Below are positions 47,285-56,050 of a stretch of 64,000 bases of DNA, piece by piece; position 1 is the first letter of the stretch, and each line of letters opens with the position of its first letter. Source of the stretch: Spirosoma oryzicola (GTDB lineage Bacteria; Bacteroidota; Bacteroidia; Cytophagales; Spirosomataceae); assembly GCF_021233055.1 (NCBI RefSeq), contig NZ_CP089545.1, forward strand, positions 1-64,000. Reading direction: 5' to 3'. The notes below the pieces were generated by a model. The model made no database searches and was not told the DNA's origin. It saw nothing but the letters and a program-made list of their open reading frames with translations. Position numbers and translations under genes: made by a program.

Positions 47285-47486
47285 ATACCTATTTTTGAAG
47301 AGACACTAAATTTGATAACCCATCAGTCTTATGGTTCAGAATTCTCTTTACCACTTAACCAACTGATTATCAATATTTTTACTATTGGAATTACAACTAA
47401 AAACTTAACTATAAACTACCAAATATTAGGTTACTTAACAAAAAAAGCGCATATGATGCCCATGGCTTATCAAGCAACTAATTATC
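47285..47486 (-). promoter_or_regulatory. Leader/promoter region of the giant gene
   Basis: About 200 bp of AT-rich sequence between the FG-GAP gene and the giant gene, both on the minus strand. No clear terminator or TAnnTTTG element was found, so co-transcription with the upstream gene and an own promoter are both possible. Confidence 0.35.
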
Positions 47487-49001
47487 TCACCGAGCTACTT
47501 TGGTAATTGTAATCGGAACACAGATTGATTTGGTACACACGTCTTCGCGAACAACCAATGTTTGATCAATCTGTGGTTTTTGAATGGTGCTTATGATGCC
47601 CGAAGGCCATTTAACCTCCAAACGATCTATTGTTGTGGCAGTACCTAAGCCAAAATATTGCGTCAATGAATTAGTCACGCCATACCCCTCCCCTGCCCGA
47701 ACTTCGCGAATCTGCTTCTGACCGTTTGTATAGATGGTCAATCTCGCCCCTACCCCATTCGGATTACTGACTGTACCCTTTAAGCTGACACTCAAAAAAT
47801 GGTTTCCGTTTTTCGTGTTCAACCAAAGTTTATCGGTTGGAATAGCAGCGCCTGACGAGTTGCTTAAGCCCAGATAAGAAGCGTATACATCCAGAAAGCC
47901 ATCGTGATTAAGATCACCAATGGCAAAAGAACCCATAGTATTGGCGTCAAACGCATTATTAATTTCTGTAAACGTCCGGTTGCCATTGTTGTGGTACAAA
48001 TGACTTTGATTACCGGCAATGAGAATATCAACATATCCATCGTTGTCGAAGTCACGCATCAGACCCTGCAATGGATCACCTACGTCGCCGATACCAGCTG
48101 CTGTAGTAATATCGGTAAAATGCCCGGTACCGTCATTTTCCATGAGCATACTAGGGCCTTTGTGATTCGAGATAAAGCAATCCAGATCGCCATCGTTATC
48201 GATATCCTGAAAGTCGGCTGTCCAGCCCTGCGCGTAAGGTCTTAGGCCATATTTAGCCGCTTGTTCGGTATAGTGTCCCGAACCGTCATTGACAAAAAGC
48301 ATGTTTAGCCGCCGAGGATCTTCCGGGTCATTCATAGCGTACCGGCTGCATTTGATGACATAGAGATCCAGATCCCCGTCATTGTCAAAGTCGGCCCACA
48401 CACTACCGTAGTTACCCGAGTTGTTCGAGACAGGAACGGTAGCCAGATCAATCCAATCATAAACCGCTTTCAGGTTTCCGGTTTTGTCGTTGCCCCAAAT
48501 CTGGTTTAGCCCCTCATCGTGACAGGCGAAATAGTCAAGCCAACCATCATTGTTGATGTCCGCCAGGTTAGCGGCCTGCATGAAGATGGCTGGTCCGTCC
48601 AGGTTCACTTGGGTAAATGCACTGCCCGTATTTTTGAACATGTGGACACCATCATATTGACCGCCGACGATAAGGTCATTGTGTCCGTTCCGGTCGACAT
48701 CAGCAACGGTCATGCTCAGCTGGAGGTCAGTACGGCCGATGTATGCCGATGTAAATTGACCAGAGGGTTGTTGGTATTCGATGTAGATAGAACCCGTAGA
48801 CGCATTCGCAAATGAATAAGCCCGGATGATATCATCCAGCCCATCGTTGTTCATGTCAACTACGGCTTTAGGGACGTACGAGACAAAGTTAGGCTTGTTC
48901 AATAGACCGCTTTCATTTGTAAAAGCAATCTGACCAAATCCCTGGCTGGCTATCAGCAGCAACATTGTCAACGTTACCAAAATAAGGAAAGGTATTTTCA
49001 T
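47487..49001 (-). CDS. Secreted FG-GAP/VCBS repeat protein with ASPIC/UnbV C-terminal domain
   Basis: This 504-aa protein has a signal peptide (residues 1-23, core LILVTLTMLLLIAS, ending GFG). Seven calcium-loop FG-GAP motifs follow (DMNNDGLDD, DVDRNGHND, DINNDGWLD, DFDNDGDLD, DIDNDGDLD, DFDNDGYVD, DLNHDGFLD), as in an integrin-type beta propeller. The C-terminal ASPIC/UnbV domain (about 405-490) has VGARLTIY and VRAGEGYG. A short Cys-containing tail (CTKSICVP) follows, and there is no obvious type IX sorting domain. Role: probably a surface or periplasmic propeller that binds ligands or a partner protein. It lies 202 bp upstream of the giant adhesin gene on the same strand, so it may be the first gene of that unit. 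Confidence 0.9.
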   Translation of the reverse strand: MKIPFLILVTLTMLLLIASQGFGQIAFTNESGLLNKPNFVSYVPKAVVDMNNDGLDDIIRAYSFANASTGSIYIEYQQPSGQFTSAYIGRTDLQLSMTVADVDRNGHNDLIVGGQYDGVHMFKNTGSAFTQVNLDGPAIFMQAANLADINNDGWLDYFACHDEGLNQIWGNDKTGNLKAVYDWIDLATVPVSNNSGNYGSVWADFDNDGDLDLYVIKCSRYAMNDPEDPRRLNMLFVNDGSGHYTEQAAKYGLRPYAQGWTADFQDIDNDGDLDCFISNHKGPSMLMENDGTGHFTDITTAAGIGDVGDPLQGLMRDFDNDGYVDILIAGNQSHLYHNNGNRTFTEINNAFDANTMGSFAIGDLNHDGFLDVYASYLGLSNSSGAAIPTDKLWLNTKNGNHFLSVSLKGTVSNPNGVGARLTIYTNGQKQIREVRAGEGYGVTNSLTQYFGLGTATTIDRLEVKWPSGIISTIQKPQIDQTLVVREDVCTKSICVPITITKVAR

Positions 49002-50155
49002 AGTTACGGTTAAGTGCCTTGAAATAGTTGAATCTCGTTATCAAGATCCAGCTAAGGTTTCAGCGCGTTGTACTCCCTGGCTCTAAGTACATGGCCTTTC
49101 TTCCATTCATGAAATGATCATGTGTACGCAGGGCAGTATCTTGGGAAGCACTGTGCCCGTAAAGGCCGTTTAGCGAAAATGTACCAACTAATTCTTGCAT
49201 GCGTTTCTCTACGAAACAAGAAGTGTAGTTCAGCAATTAACGTTGAGCTAAATAGCAACGATGAGCAGTAGGTTGAAAAAATACGATCTCCTAAAACGAA
49301 ACTATTGGCCCAAAACCGATAAAAGAGCAATCCTATACAGAATAGCTGCTTCGGTAAATCTGTAAAAAGAAGTGAGTAAAGCTTTTCGACCATAGTGCCT
49401 CAAAATAGGATCTCATCAACTACCGTTGTTAGCAGGTATGTACACCTATTCATCCCCTTTAGGCACAAAAATCATGGCACAGTAGGATAACACACCTACG
49501 GACAGACCATCTTAACTACTAACTCTTCTTTAAACTATACTAATAAGCGCTTTTAGTGACCTTAATTTGAATTATACTCATCGTTTGCTTTGTGCATCAC
49601 CTTATTAGACTAGTTGTACTGATCTGACTCGTGCTTTTTTAAAGTATTTGATCGCTATATTCTGACTATCAGTTACTTACTAACAAAGCGACAATAATTA
49701 TAATTTAATTTATATCTATTTTTATTTCTGGTTATTGACAACTGGCAAAGTGTTTGCAAATAGTTACACTTTCTGTGCCAATTGTCACAATCAATTAATT
49801 AGATTAATCTCCAATATACAATTCAACGCTCCTTTAAAAGCAAATAGGTCTCTAATGTATGATTATAAGTTACTATATACTAGGCTATTACCCCACTCAC
49901 GAGAAGTTAGGCTCGTTCTTTAGACTATAATTTTTGTTTTGGTTTCTCTTTGTTACACGCTTAGTCAACCATGCCATTTTGTATAAACTGATCTAGGAGT
50001 TCTAGCTTACCCGATTTCAATAGTAGTGATTTCTCTACTATGCGTCCTTATTGCACAAAATAGCCTCATTCGATTAGGGACTTCGATCCGTGCGTTACCT
50101 CATTCATTGTCACCGTCTAACAGATCGTTTTCACCATCTCTTAACTACTGTGATT
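49002..50155. other. 1.1-kb AT-rich region between divergent transcription units
   Basis: No gene recognised. Frames at 49118-49393 (minus) and 49735-49923 (plus) have no signal, domain or coding-like composition. The region must contain the promoters of the FG-GAP/giant block and of the aquaporin gene. Confidence 0.5.
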
Positions 50156-50878
50156 ATGAAGAAGTATTCAGCTGAGTTTATTGGCACGTTCTCATTAGTT
50201 TTCATTGGCTGTGGAGCCGCAGGTATATCAGGGATCTCATCGAGTGGCCCTGCCGGTATCGGCCTACTTGGAATATCATTCGCCTTCGGCTTGACCGTTG
50301 TCGTTATGGCTTATGCAATTGGCCCTATTTCAGGTTGTCATATCAATCCAGCTATTACAATTTCTATGTTGACAGCAGGAAAAATCAAGACCGTTGATGC
50401 AGTAGGTTATATCATTGCTCAGTTCTCAGGTGCCTGCATCGCTTCCGCTGTACTCTATCTGATCCAGAGTGGTGCCCCCGGCTTCATGATGAACGAATGG
50501 GCGCTAGGTTCCAACGGCTGGGGTCCCGGCTACTTAGGAGCTTATAACACAACGTCAGCTTTCGTAACAGAAGTAGTACTTACCTTTTTATTCCTACTAA
50601 TTATTTTTACAACAACCGCTGTGTGGGGTAACAGTACAATGGCAGGTCTAGCCATCGGCCTTAGCTTAGTGCTCATTCATTTAGTTGCTATTCCAATTAC
50701 AGGCACCTCTGTTAATCCGGCTCGTAGCCTTGGTCCTGCTCTATTTGCTGGAGGCAAAGCACTGGACCAATTATGGTTATTTATCATTGCTCCCGTTATT
50801 GGTGGTATTCTGGCTGCTCTTGTTTGGAAAGGTGTTTTTGAAAACTCCGTAGAAACCAGTCGTCCCTCGTTAAATTAA
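50156..50878 (+). CDS. aqpZ: Aquaporin Z-like water channel
   Basis: From the ATG at 50156 (MKKYSAEFIGTF) the product is 240 aa, the normal length for AqpZ; a longer frame begins at 50090 but adds a non-membrane leader. Six hydrophobic helices and both NPA loops are present: GCHINPAIT and GTSVNPARS. The selectivity-filter region LIHLVAIPITGTSVNPARS carries the His and Arg typical of water-selective aquaporins rather than glycerol facilitators. It acts in the inner membrane in rapid osmotic water flow. It is a single gene, followed by a good terminator hairpin, with no link to its neighbours. Confidence 0.93.
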   Translation: MKKYSAEFIGTFSLVFIGCGAAGISGISSSGPAGIGLLGISFAFGLTVVVMAYAIGPISGCHINPAITISMLTAGKIKTVDAVGYIIAQFSGACIASAVLYLIQSGAPGFMMNEWALGSNGWGPGYLGAYNTTSAFVTEVVLTFLFLLIIFTTTAVWGNSTMAGLAIGLSLVLIHLVAIPITGTSVNPARSLGPALFAGGKALDQLWLFIIAPVIGGILAALVWKGVFENSVETSRPSLN

Positions 50879-50905
50879 CAACATACGTTTATAATTATCT
50901 TTCGC

Positions 50906-50951
50906 AGACAAGTTGTTCATAGTACTAACTCATGGACAGCTTGTCTAATTT
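50906..50951 (+). terminator. Rho-independent terminator after the aquaporin gene
   Basis: Fifteen-pair stem (AGACAAGTTGTTCAT with ATGGACAGCTTGTCT, two G-U pairs) around an 11-nt loop, followed by AATTTT. It lies 28 bp after the stop codon. Confidence 0.75.
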
Positions 50952-51252
50952 TAGTCTACGATGATAGTCTATGTACTTGCGCTCCTCCCTGCTTCCCCTC
51001 CCCTATTACTACTTCCAACCTAGAAAACCTAATCCGATTCGTAATTCACCCAGTTTCATCTAGTAAGTAGCTGTATAAATTCTTCTTACCATATCTCTAT
51101 TTATCAAGTATTTAAGTTCAGTATTTTATACTGGTTATAGATCTTAAATAAGTGTATAATTAGATCTTTAACTACCATACAGCCCGATTGTGTAAGAGCT
51201 ATTGTCTGTACTGAATTAGTACTCACCACAGGTTTCTATTAGAGCATTTTTA

Positions 51253-51676
51253 AATCTATTTTTAGAGTGGTAAATCAATCTATTTTTAGATCTTATTTAT
51301 GATTGTATTTTCAATCTATTTTTAGACCGAATCTATTATACTTCCTGTAATTAACCTAATACAAATCTATATCTTTAAACAGGTCTATATTTAGTACTAG
51401 ATTAACATCTAATTCAAAATCTATAATGCCCATTCACATTGGTAAGTATAAATCTTAAGACTAATCTATTTTTTGTATTAAAATAATACTTTTTTTACAT
51501 CTATTTTTAGATTGGTAAATCGTACTTGTTTGAACCAATAATCTGCTCTTTTCTAGGGCAGAGAATATGTAGAAATAGCATCTAATTTAAAATCTGGAAG
51601 ATTTACTAAAAACAGTAGTATTATACATTTTCTTTTATACTTTTACTACATCAAATTATAATCTAAAATTAGATCT
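51253..51676 (+). repeat. AT-rich repeats upstream of parA, candidate centromere (parS) and operator
   Basis: The 12-mer TCTATTTTTAGA occurs perfectly at 51255-51266, 51279-51290, 51315-51326 and 51500-51511. Partial copies occur at about 51330, 51383 and 51463, and related AATCTAAAATTAGATCT-type motifs lie just before the parA start. Two of the perfect copies are followed by GGTAAATC. Clustered repeats directly upstream of a small parA gene are the usual position of a type Ib plasmid centromere, which also autoregulates the operon. Confidence 0.75.
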
Positions 51677-51678
51677 AA

Positions 51679-52341
51679 ATGGTCATCTCTTTTAACTCTA
51701 TAAAGGGTGGCGTTGGTAAGAGCACATTAGCGGTCAATTTTGCAGCCTGGCTAGCCAAAGAAGGTCATGACGTTTTATTAGTCGACGGCGATGAGCAGGA
51801 GACGGCTAGTGATTTTACGGCATGGCGGGAACAGACCATTGGCAATACCGGCTATACGCTCGTTAATATGACTGGTGCAAACCTGCGTAAACAAGTCGAG
51901 CAAATGAAGCCCAAATACGATCATATCGTGATCGATACGGGCGGCCGGGACACCACCAGCCAGCGGGCGGCTTTATCGGTCGCTGATGTGTCTATGATTC
52001 CGTTTGCTCCCCGTAGCTTCGATTTATGGACGATAAATAAGGTCATTGAAGTGATTGACGAGGTTCAGGCGATTCGCGCCGAGCCGATCATCCCGTACGT
52101 GTTCTTAAGCCGTGCCGATATCAAGAGTGCCGATAACCGCGAAGTCGCCCAGGCATTGGCTACGTACGAGCAAATCACGTATGTACCGTACGCGATCAGT
52201 AACCGAAAAGCTTTTAGTAATGCAGCAGGAGTGGGACTTGCCGTTTTCGAAATGGTGCAGCCTGATCTGAAAGCCGTTGCAGAAATTAACGCACTATTTA
52301 ACCACGTTCTTCATGGCAACCACATTACCGCCGGTGCGTAA
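51679..52341 (+). CDS. parA: ParA-family partition ATPase (type Ib)
   Basis: This 220-aa protein has the deviant Walker A motif KGGVGKST (residues 9-16, signature Lys9), Walker A' VDGDEQ, and Walker B region HIVIDTGGRD. There is no N-terminal helix-turn-helix, so it belongs to the small type Ib ParA class, in which the partner protein, not ParA, binds the operator. Its role is ATP-driven positioning of plasmid copies on the nucleoid. It begins immediately after an array of AT-rich repeats and overlaps the downstream partner gene by 29 bp, the compact layout of plasmid par operons. Confidence 0.93.
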   Translation: MVISFNSIKGGVGKSTLAVNFAAWLAKEGHDVLLVDGDEQETASDFTAWREQTIGNTGYTLVNMTGANLRKQVEQMKPKYDHIVIDTGGRDTTSQRAALSVADVSMIPFAPRSFDLWTINKVIEVIDEVQAIRAEPIIPYVFLSRADIKSADNREVAQALATYEQITYVPYAISNRKAFSNAAGVGLAVFEMVQPDLKAVAEINALFNHVLHGNHITAGA

Positions 52342-52633
52342 AAAGCCGGCAGAGGCTGATATTGACGCCTTTATCAACAAGGGCGGCTCACCCACCAAAA
52401 AAGCGGAGAAAGAGCCCAAAAGTAAGGAAACTGAAAAGGCAACCGAGGGTGACAATACCGTAAAATTCTTCAATCTACGCCTGACAGCGGGTGTATTAAA
52501 CAGAATCACCAGCTTTCGTGAGAAGCGTCCACGCAAACTGGCAAGCCCAAAACTTGGTATCTCCACCCATGATTGGATTCTGGAAGCCATTGAAGAAAAG
52601 ATGCAGCGCGAAGCAAAGAAATATTCCATGTAA
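52313..52633 (+). CDS. Small ParB-like partition partner protein (probable ribbon-helix-helix)
   Basis: The frame opens at 52277, but the ATG at 52313 (MATTLPPVRKKP) is the likelier start: it gives a 106-aa product overlapping parA by 29 bp. The N-terminal 45 residues are charged and probably flexible (ADIDAFINKGGS and Lys/Glu-rich stretches), the part that in type Ib partners stimulates ParA. The C-terminal half (FFNLRLTAGVLNRI, ISTHDWILEAIEEKM) fits a ribbon-helix-helix DNA-binding domain. It would bind the TCTATTTTTAGA repeats upstream of parA (inference). A strong terminator follows. Confidence 0.82.
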   Translation: MATTLPPVRKKPAEADIDAFINKGGSPTKKAEKEPKSKETEKATEGDNTVKFFNLRLTAGVLNRITSFREKRPRKLASPKLGISTHDWILEAIEEKMQREAKKYSM

Positions 52634-52690
52634 GCAGCCTTGCCTTTTCCCATCAAGGGTTCAATTATGGACAGTTTTGTGCGGATCATC

Positions 52691-52736
52691 AAACCTGCTT
52701 GTTGAACCAAAATAATTCGTCAAGCAGGTTTTTTTT
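52691..52736 (+). terminator. Rho-independent terminator of the par operon
   Basis: Perfect 11-bp stem (AAACCTGCTTG with CAAGCAGGTTT) and a T-run to 52736, 57 bp after the partner gene. Confidence 0.88.
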
Positions 52737-52738
52737 AG

Positions 52739-53363
52739 CTAAAAAGTTAGGCCTTTATCGCCAATAACTACTTACAGACCATTATATATACTTTACCTGC
52801 TAAGTACAATTGAAGAGAAATAGTCGCATTCTGCGTCGCGCGTAATTCATTTGTTGAGGCAACAAAGGCCCTTATAAGTTATCAATAGGGTAGGGGAGTA
52901 GGTCTGAATTTTCCATTCAATAACCCAAAGCCAAGCGTTAAACAGCAAGATTAGCTGAACCTGTTGGCCCGATTCCAGTGGACAAAACATCAGCACAAAT
53001 AAGGTTACCCCGTACTGACTTACCAGTAGTATAACCAGCTATACGCAATTTGACCGTTTCTGTGCGTAGCGGTCGTGTTCATTGGCGAACGTCTGTGTCA
53101 ACCTGATTCAGGAAGCAGGGTAAACAGATAGGGCTTGTCAGTCTACTCACCGCATTATTGTTTGGTGCCTTATGGGTACTTGATCTTCGCGTACCGTTTA
53201 TCTGGTTTATGCTTACCTTCCAGGCATATCGGCAGAAAAAGTCGATTGCATTTTGACGATCATGGGTCAGGCTTGACATTATGAGCGCTGTTCCCAATGC
53301 TCTTTTGAATTGTGCGCAGCTATTGGAGCCGTAATTCTGGCGTTCAGTAAATCCAATTCTGTC
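52739..53363. other. Gap with a possible membrane-protein relic
   Basis: No intact gene. On the plus strand at about 53125-53255 an open stretch reads as a hydrophobic protein tail (LVSLLTALLFGALWVLDL, then MLTFQAYRQKK) before a TGA. It has a stop just upstream and no start, so it may be the remains of a small membrane protein. The family is not recognised. Confidence 0.3.
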
Positions 53364-54335
53364 TTACGAACCGATGGGCAGTGCTGAAAATTTCTTGGGT
53401 GTACTACCCATGTGCTCTTCAAACACCCGGGAAAAGTGGCTCAAATTTGTAAAGCCCAACTGGTAGCCTACTTCAGAAACCGTCAACCTTTTTTCTTTGA
53501 GTAACCGGGCAGCTTCCTGCATCCGCATGGACTGATAATACTCGAAGATTCCTTTCCCAAACGTTTGTCTGAAAAGCTTCCGAAGCTTTGGTTGGCTCAT
53601 GTGCGCTTCGCGGGCTAACGAAGCGATAGCTGGCGCTTCGTCCAAATGTAGCCGTAAGTGCTCCTTGATGGCGTAAATAGATCTAAAGTCGCTGATGTGC
53701 AGCTTACTCATCGCTTTGGCTTCTCGTTGCATCAGCAAGGCAAACACGTAGCACAGCATTTCTTCACATTTAAGCTTATAATAGCGGCTTTCCAACCGTT
53801 CGGGAATGGATTGATGCAACATGTCGCTAGCCGTTTTGACCAGTTCGGGTGAGCTGTCAATTTCAACCGCAAAATTGTTTTTGGCTCTTAGCAGATCGGC
53901 CACTATGGGATGGTCAATTTCTCCAAATAGGTGACGTAGGTATTGTCGGGAAACGGCGATGGTCACACTACCGAAGAGCGTGTGTGCAGGCATTTCCATA
54001 AGCGCCGACAAGGCCTGTACACAAATAAATACATAAGCCCGTTCGGGCGCTAAGTCTGTTTGGGTTTGCGGGGACGAATAAACACCGCTCAGCAAAAAAA
54101 TAACGTCGTCCTGACCGTCTACCAGTTCATTCGTGCGCTCGATAAGTACGTCTTCTTTGAGGTAGTAATGACGCACCATCATCCGCAGATCATGCCCCCA
54201 GGTGAAGCCGGTCAGGTAGCCTCCGCCTTTACTTTCTGGGATATAAACAAAACGACCACTAATGGTGGCCCCAATCGCTTGCGCAAAAGCCCGGAGGATT
54301 CCTGAACCGTTGCTATCCGTAAGAGAGATTTTCAT
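53364..54335 (-). CDS. AraC-family transcriptional regulator
   Basis: This 323-aa protein has a C-terminal AraC/XylS DNA-binding domain (about 220-318). The first helix-turn-helix is around IASLAREAHMSQPKLRKLF. The second is the family signature VSEVGYQLGFTNLSHFSRVF, followed by GSTPKKFS. The N-terminal ~200 residues are a ligand-binding or dimerisation part without recognisable motifs. It is transcribed divergently from a flavin monooxygenase gene, with 97 bp between the start codons; such pairs commonly form a regulator-target unit, so it probably controls the monooxygenase in response to its substrate (inference). Confidence 0.92.
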   Translation of the reverse strand: MKISLTDSNGSGILRAFAQAIGATISGRFVYIPESKGGGYLTGFTWGHDLRMMVRHYYLKEDVLIERTNELVDGQDDVIFLLSGVYSSPQTQTDLAPERAYVFICVQALSALMEMPAHTLFGSVTIAVSRQYLRHLFGEIDHPIVADLLRAKNNFAVEIDSSPELVKTASDMLHQSIPERLESRYYKLKCEEMLCYVFALLMQREAKAMSKLHISDFRSIYAIKEHLRLHLDEAPAIASLAREAHMSQPKLRKLFRQTFGKGIFEYYQSMRMQEAARLLKEKRLTVSEVGYQLGFTNLSHFSRVFEEHMGSTPKKFSALPIGS

Positions 54336-54432
54336 TTGCGACTAGTATAAGAGCAAACAGGGCTATTTTACACCTAAAAGTAACTCCAATTTTGCAACAG
54401 AAAATGAGCATTACTTTTTGACATAAGTAGAC

Positions 54433-55596
54433 ATGCTGGTAAAAGACAAACAAATAGCGATCATAGGTGGTGGGCCAGGTGGTTTAACCCTGGCCACACT
54501 TTTACAAAAAAAAGGCGTCGCCGTAACCGTATACGAACGGGACAGCGATCGAACAAAACGAATTCAAGGAGGTACCTTAGACTTGCATACCGAATCGGGG
54601 TTAGCCGCTTTAGGCAAAGCAGGCTTACTGGATGCCTTCAAAGCAAGTTACCGGCCTGGTGCCGAAAAAGTGCGAGTCGTTAATAAGCAAGCAGAAATTC
54701 TGGATGACGAACATACAAAAAGTGAAACTACACACTTCGGAGACGAACACCATAGACCTGAAATTGACCGGGGTGCCCTAAGAGCTCTTTTACTGGATTC
54801 GCTACAACCCGATACACTTGTCTGGGATAGTCACATTACCTCGCTTAAATCAGTGGGTAAGCGCTGGAAACTAATGTTTCAAAACGGAGCTACAGCTATC
54901 GCCGACATTGTTATTGGGGCTGATGGGGCCAATTCTAAAATTAGGCCTTTTGTCACACCCATCAAGCCGTTTTACTCGGGAGTTACTATTGTTGAAGGCA
55001 ATGTGTATGATTCAGCAACGAATACGCCCCGGATTCACGCCTTGTTGAAAGGGGGAAAGATCATGGCCCTCGGCGATTCGAAAACAATAACCATCAGTGC
55101 TAAAGGCGACGGGAGTTTAGACTTTTATGCCGGTTGGAAAGCAGCGGCTAACTGGGCAAAAGACACCGGTGTTGATTTTAAGGATCGTCAACAAGTGCTT
55201 ACTTTGTTTGAGGGTGCTTACGAAGGCTGGGACAGAATCTGGGTTGAATTGTTTGAAGGAGCTAGTTTACCACTCATAGTGCGCCCGCAATACTGCATGC
55301 CACTGGACCAATCCTGGGAAGCACAGTCTAACTTAACGTTACTTGGCGATGCGGCACACCTCATGCCACCCTACGCGGGTGAAGGTGTCAATATGGCTAT
55401 GCTGGATGCTTTGGAGCTGAGTGAATGCTTAACCAGTGATCAGTTCGCGGATACCCAATCGGCCATTGCTCACTACGAAAAGCAACTGTTTAACCGATTT
55501 GCTAGAGTAGGCAGAGAAACTTTAGACAACACAGACTGGATGCACTCGCCTGAAGGCTTAGAGAAATTAGTAAAACTATTCAACCCCGCTGCATAA
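54433..55596 (+). CDS. TetX-family FAD-dependent monooxygenase
   Basis: This 387-aa protein matches class A flavoprotein monooxygenases of the TetX type in length and motifs: the dinucleotide motif IGGGPGGL near the N-terminus, VYERDSDR, GGTLDLHTESG, and the FAD-ribityl motif GDAAHLMPPYAGEGVN. The family uses NADPH and oxygen to hydroxylate aromatic or polycyclic compounds; TetX itself inactivates tetracyclines. By memory-based alignment, three tetracycline-contacting positions of TetX (Gln192, Arg213, His234) are Glu, Lys and Asp here, so tetracycline inactivation is doubtful and no tet symbol is given. No signal peptide, so cytoplasmic. It is divergent from an AraC regulator, which suggests inducible expression. 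Confidence 0.9.
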   Translation: MLVKDKQIAIIGGGPGGLTLATLLQKKGVAVTVYERDSDRTKRIQGGTLDLHTESGLAALGKAGLLDAFKASYRPGAEKVRVVNKQAEILDDEHTKSETTHFGDEHHRPEIDRGALRALLLDSLQPDTLVWDSHITSLKSVGKRWKLMFQNGATAIADIVIGADGANSKIRPFVTPIKPFYSGVTIVEGNVYDSATNTPRIHALLKGGKIMALGDSKTITISAKGDGSLDFYAGWKAAANWAKDTGVDFKDRQQVLTLFEGAYEGWDRIWVELFEGASLPLIVRPQYCMPLDQSWEAQSNLTLLGDAAHLMPPYAGEGVNMAMLDALELSECLTSDQFADTQSAIAHYEKQLFNRFARVGRETLDNTDWMHSPEGLEKLVKLFNPAA

Positions 55597-55995
55597 GCGA
55601 TTCCTAAAATTCTTCCACGACCTCTAATCAAGCGTTCTGGCTGAAGAACAACTGCTGGACACGTTCCTTGTCTTATCTGAGAAGATGATTGCAACTAGAG
55701 ATCGGCCGCCTGAAAGCAGCTTTTTGGCAAGATAGTACCTACTTTTTCTTGTCAGCCATTGAAGGTTATTCTGATTCGTAAAAACCTGATAAACAATATA
55801 ATTTCACTTTGTTCTGTATGTAATTTCTGATCGTTTAATAGGTTTGGTTTACAATCTAAAAATAGATCTAAAAATACAACTGAAAGTAGATGATTTTAAC
55901 GGTTATATTACCATTGCGAAGAAGGGATAAGACGGATATACAGCTGTACTAATTGACAAGATTTAACCTTTGATATAAAGTAACGAGTGAGTACG
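55597..55995. other. Intergenic region with inverted par-type repeat
   Basis: About 400 bp without a gene. It contains an inverted copy of the par 12-mer (see 55855-55876). Otherwise nothing was recognised. Confidence 0.5.
55855..55876 (-). repeat. Inverted distal copy of the par-locus 12-mer
   Basis: TCTAAAAATAGA at 55855-55866 is the exact reverse complement of the 12-mer upstream of parA, and TCTAAAAATA follows directly as a partial second copy. It lies about 4.3 kb from the main cluster. The AT-rich motif could recur by chance, but two adjacent copies make that less likely. Confidence 0.55.
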
Positions 55996-56042
55996 AACGT
56001 TACTCCAGCCATACAGGATCAACCGATGGCTGGAGTAACGTT
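55996..56042 (-). terminator. Terminator hairpin after the sugar dehydrogenase gene
   Basis: Perfect 17-bp inverted repeat (AACGTTACTCCAGCCAT at 55996-56012 with 56026-56042), 8 bp beyond the stop codon of the minus-strand gene. Confidence 0.8.
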
Positions 56043-56050
56043 AATTGTAA

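Noticed and set aside
49118..49393. A 91-codon minus-strand frame upstream of the FG-GAP gene
   Set aside because: Aromatic-rich composition without membrane topology or motif; typical of a chance frame in AT-rich intergenic DNA.
54433..55596. Naming the monooxygenase tetX and calling tetracycline resistance
   Set aside because: Overall motifs fit the family, but three substrate-contact positions appear different by memory-based alignment, and many environmental homologues have other roles.
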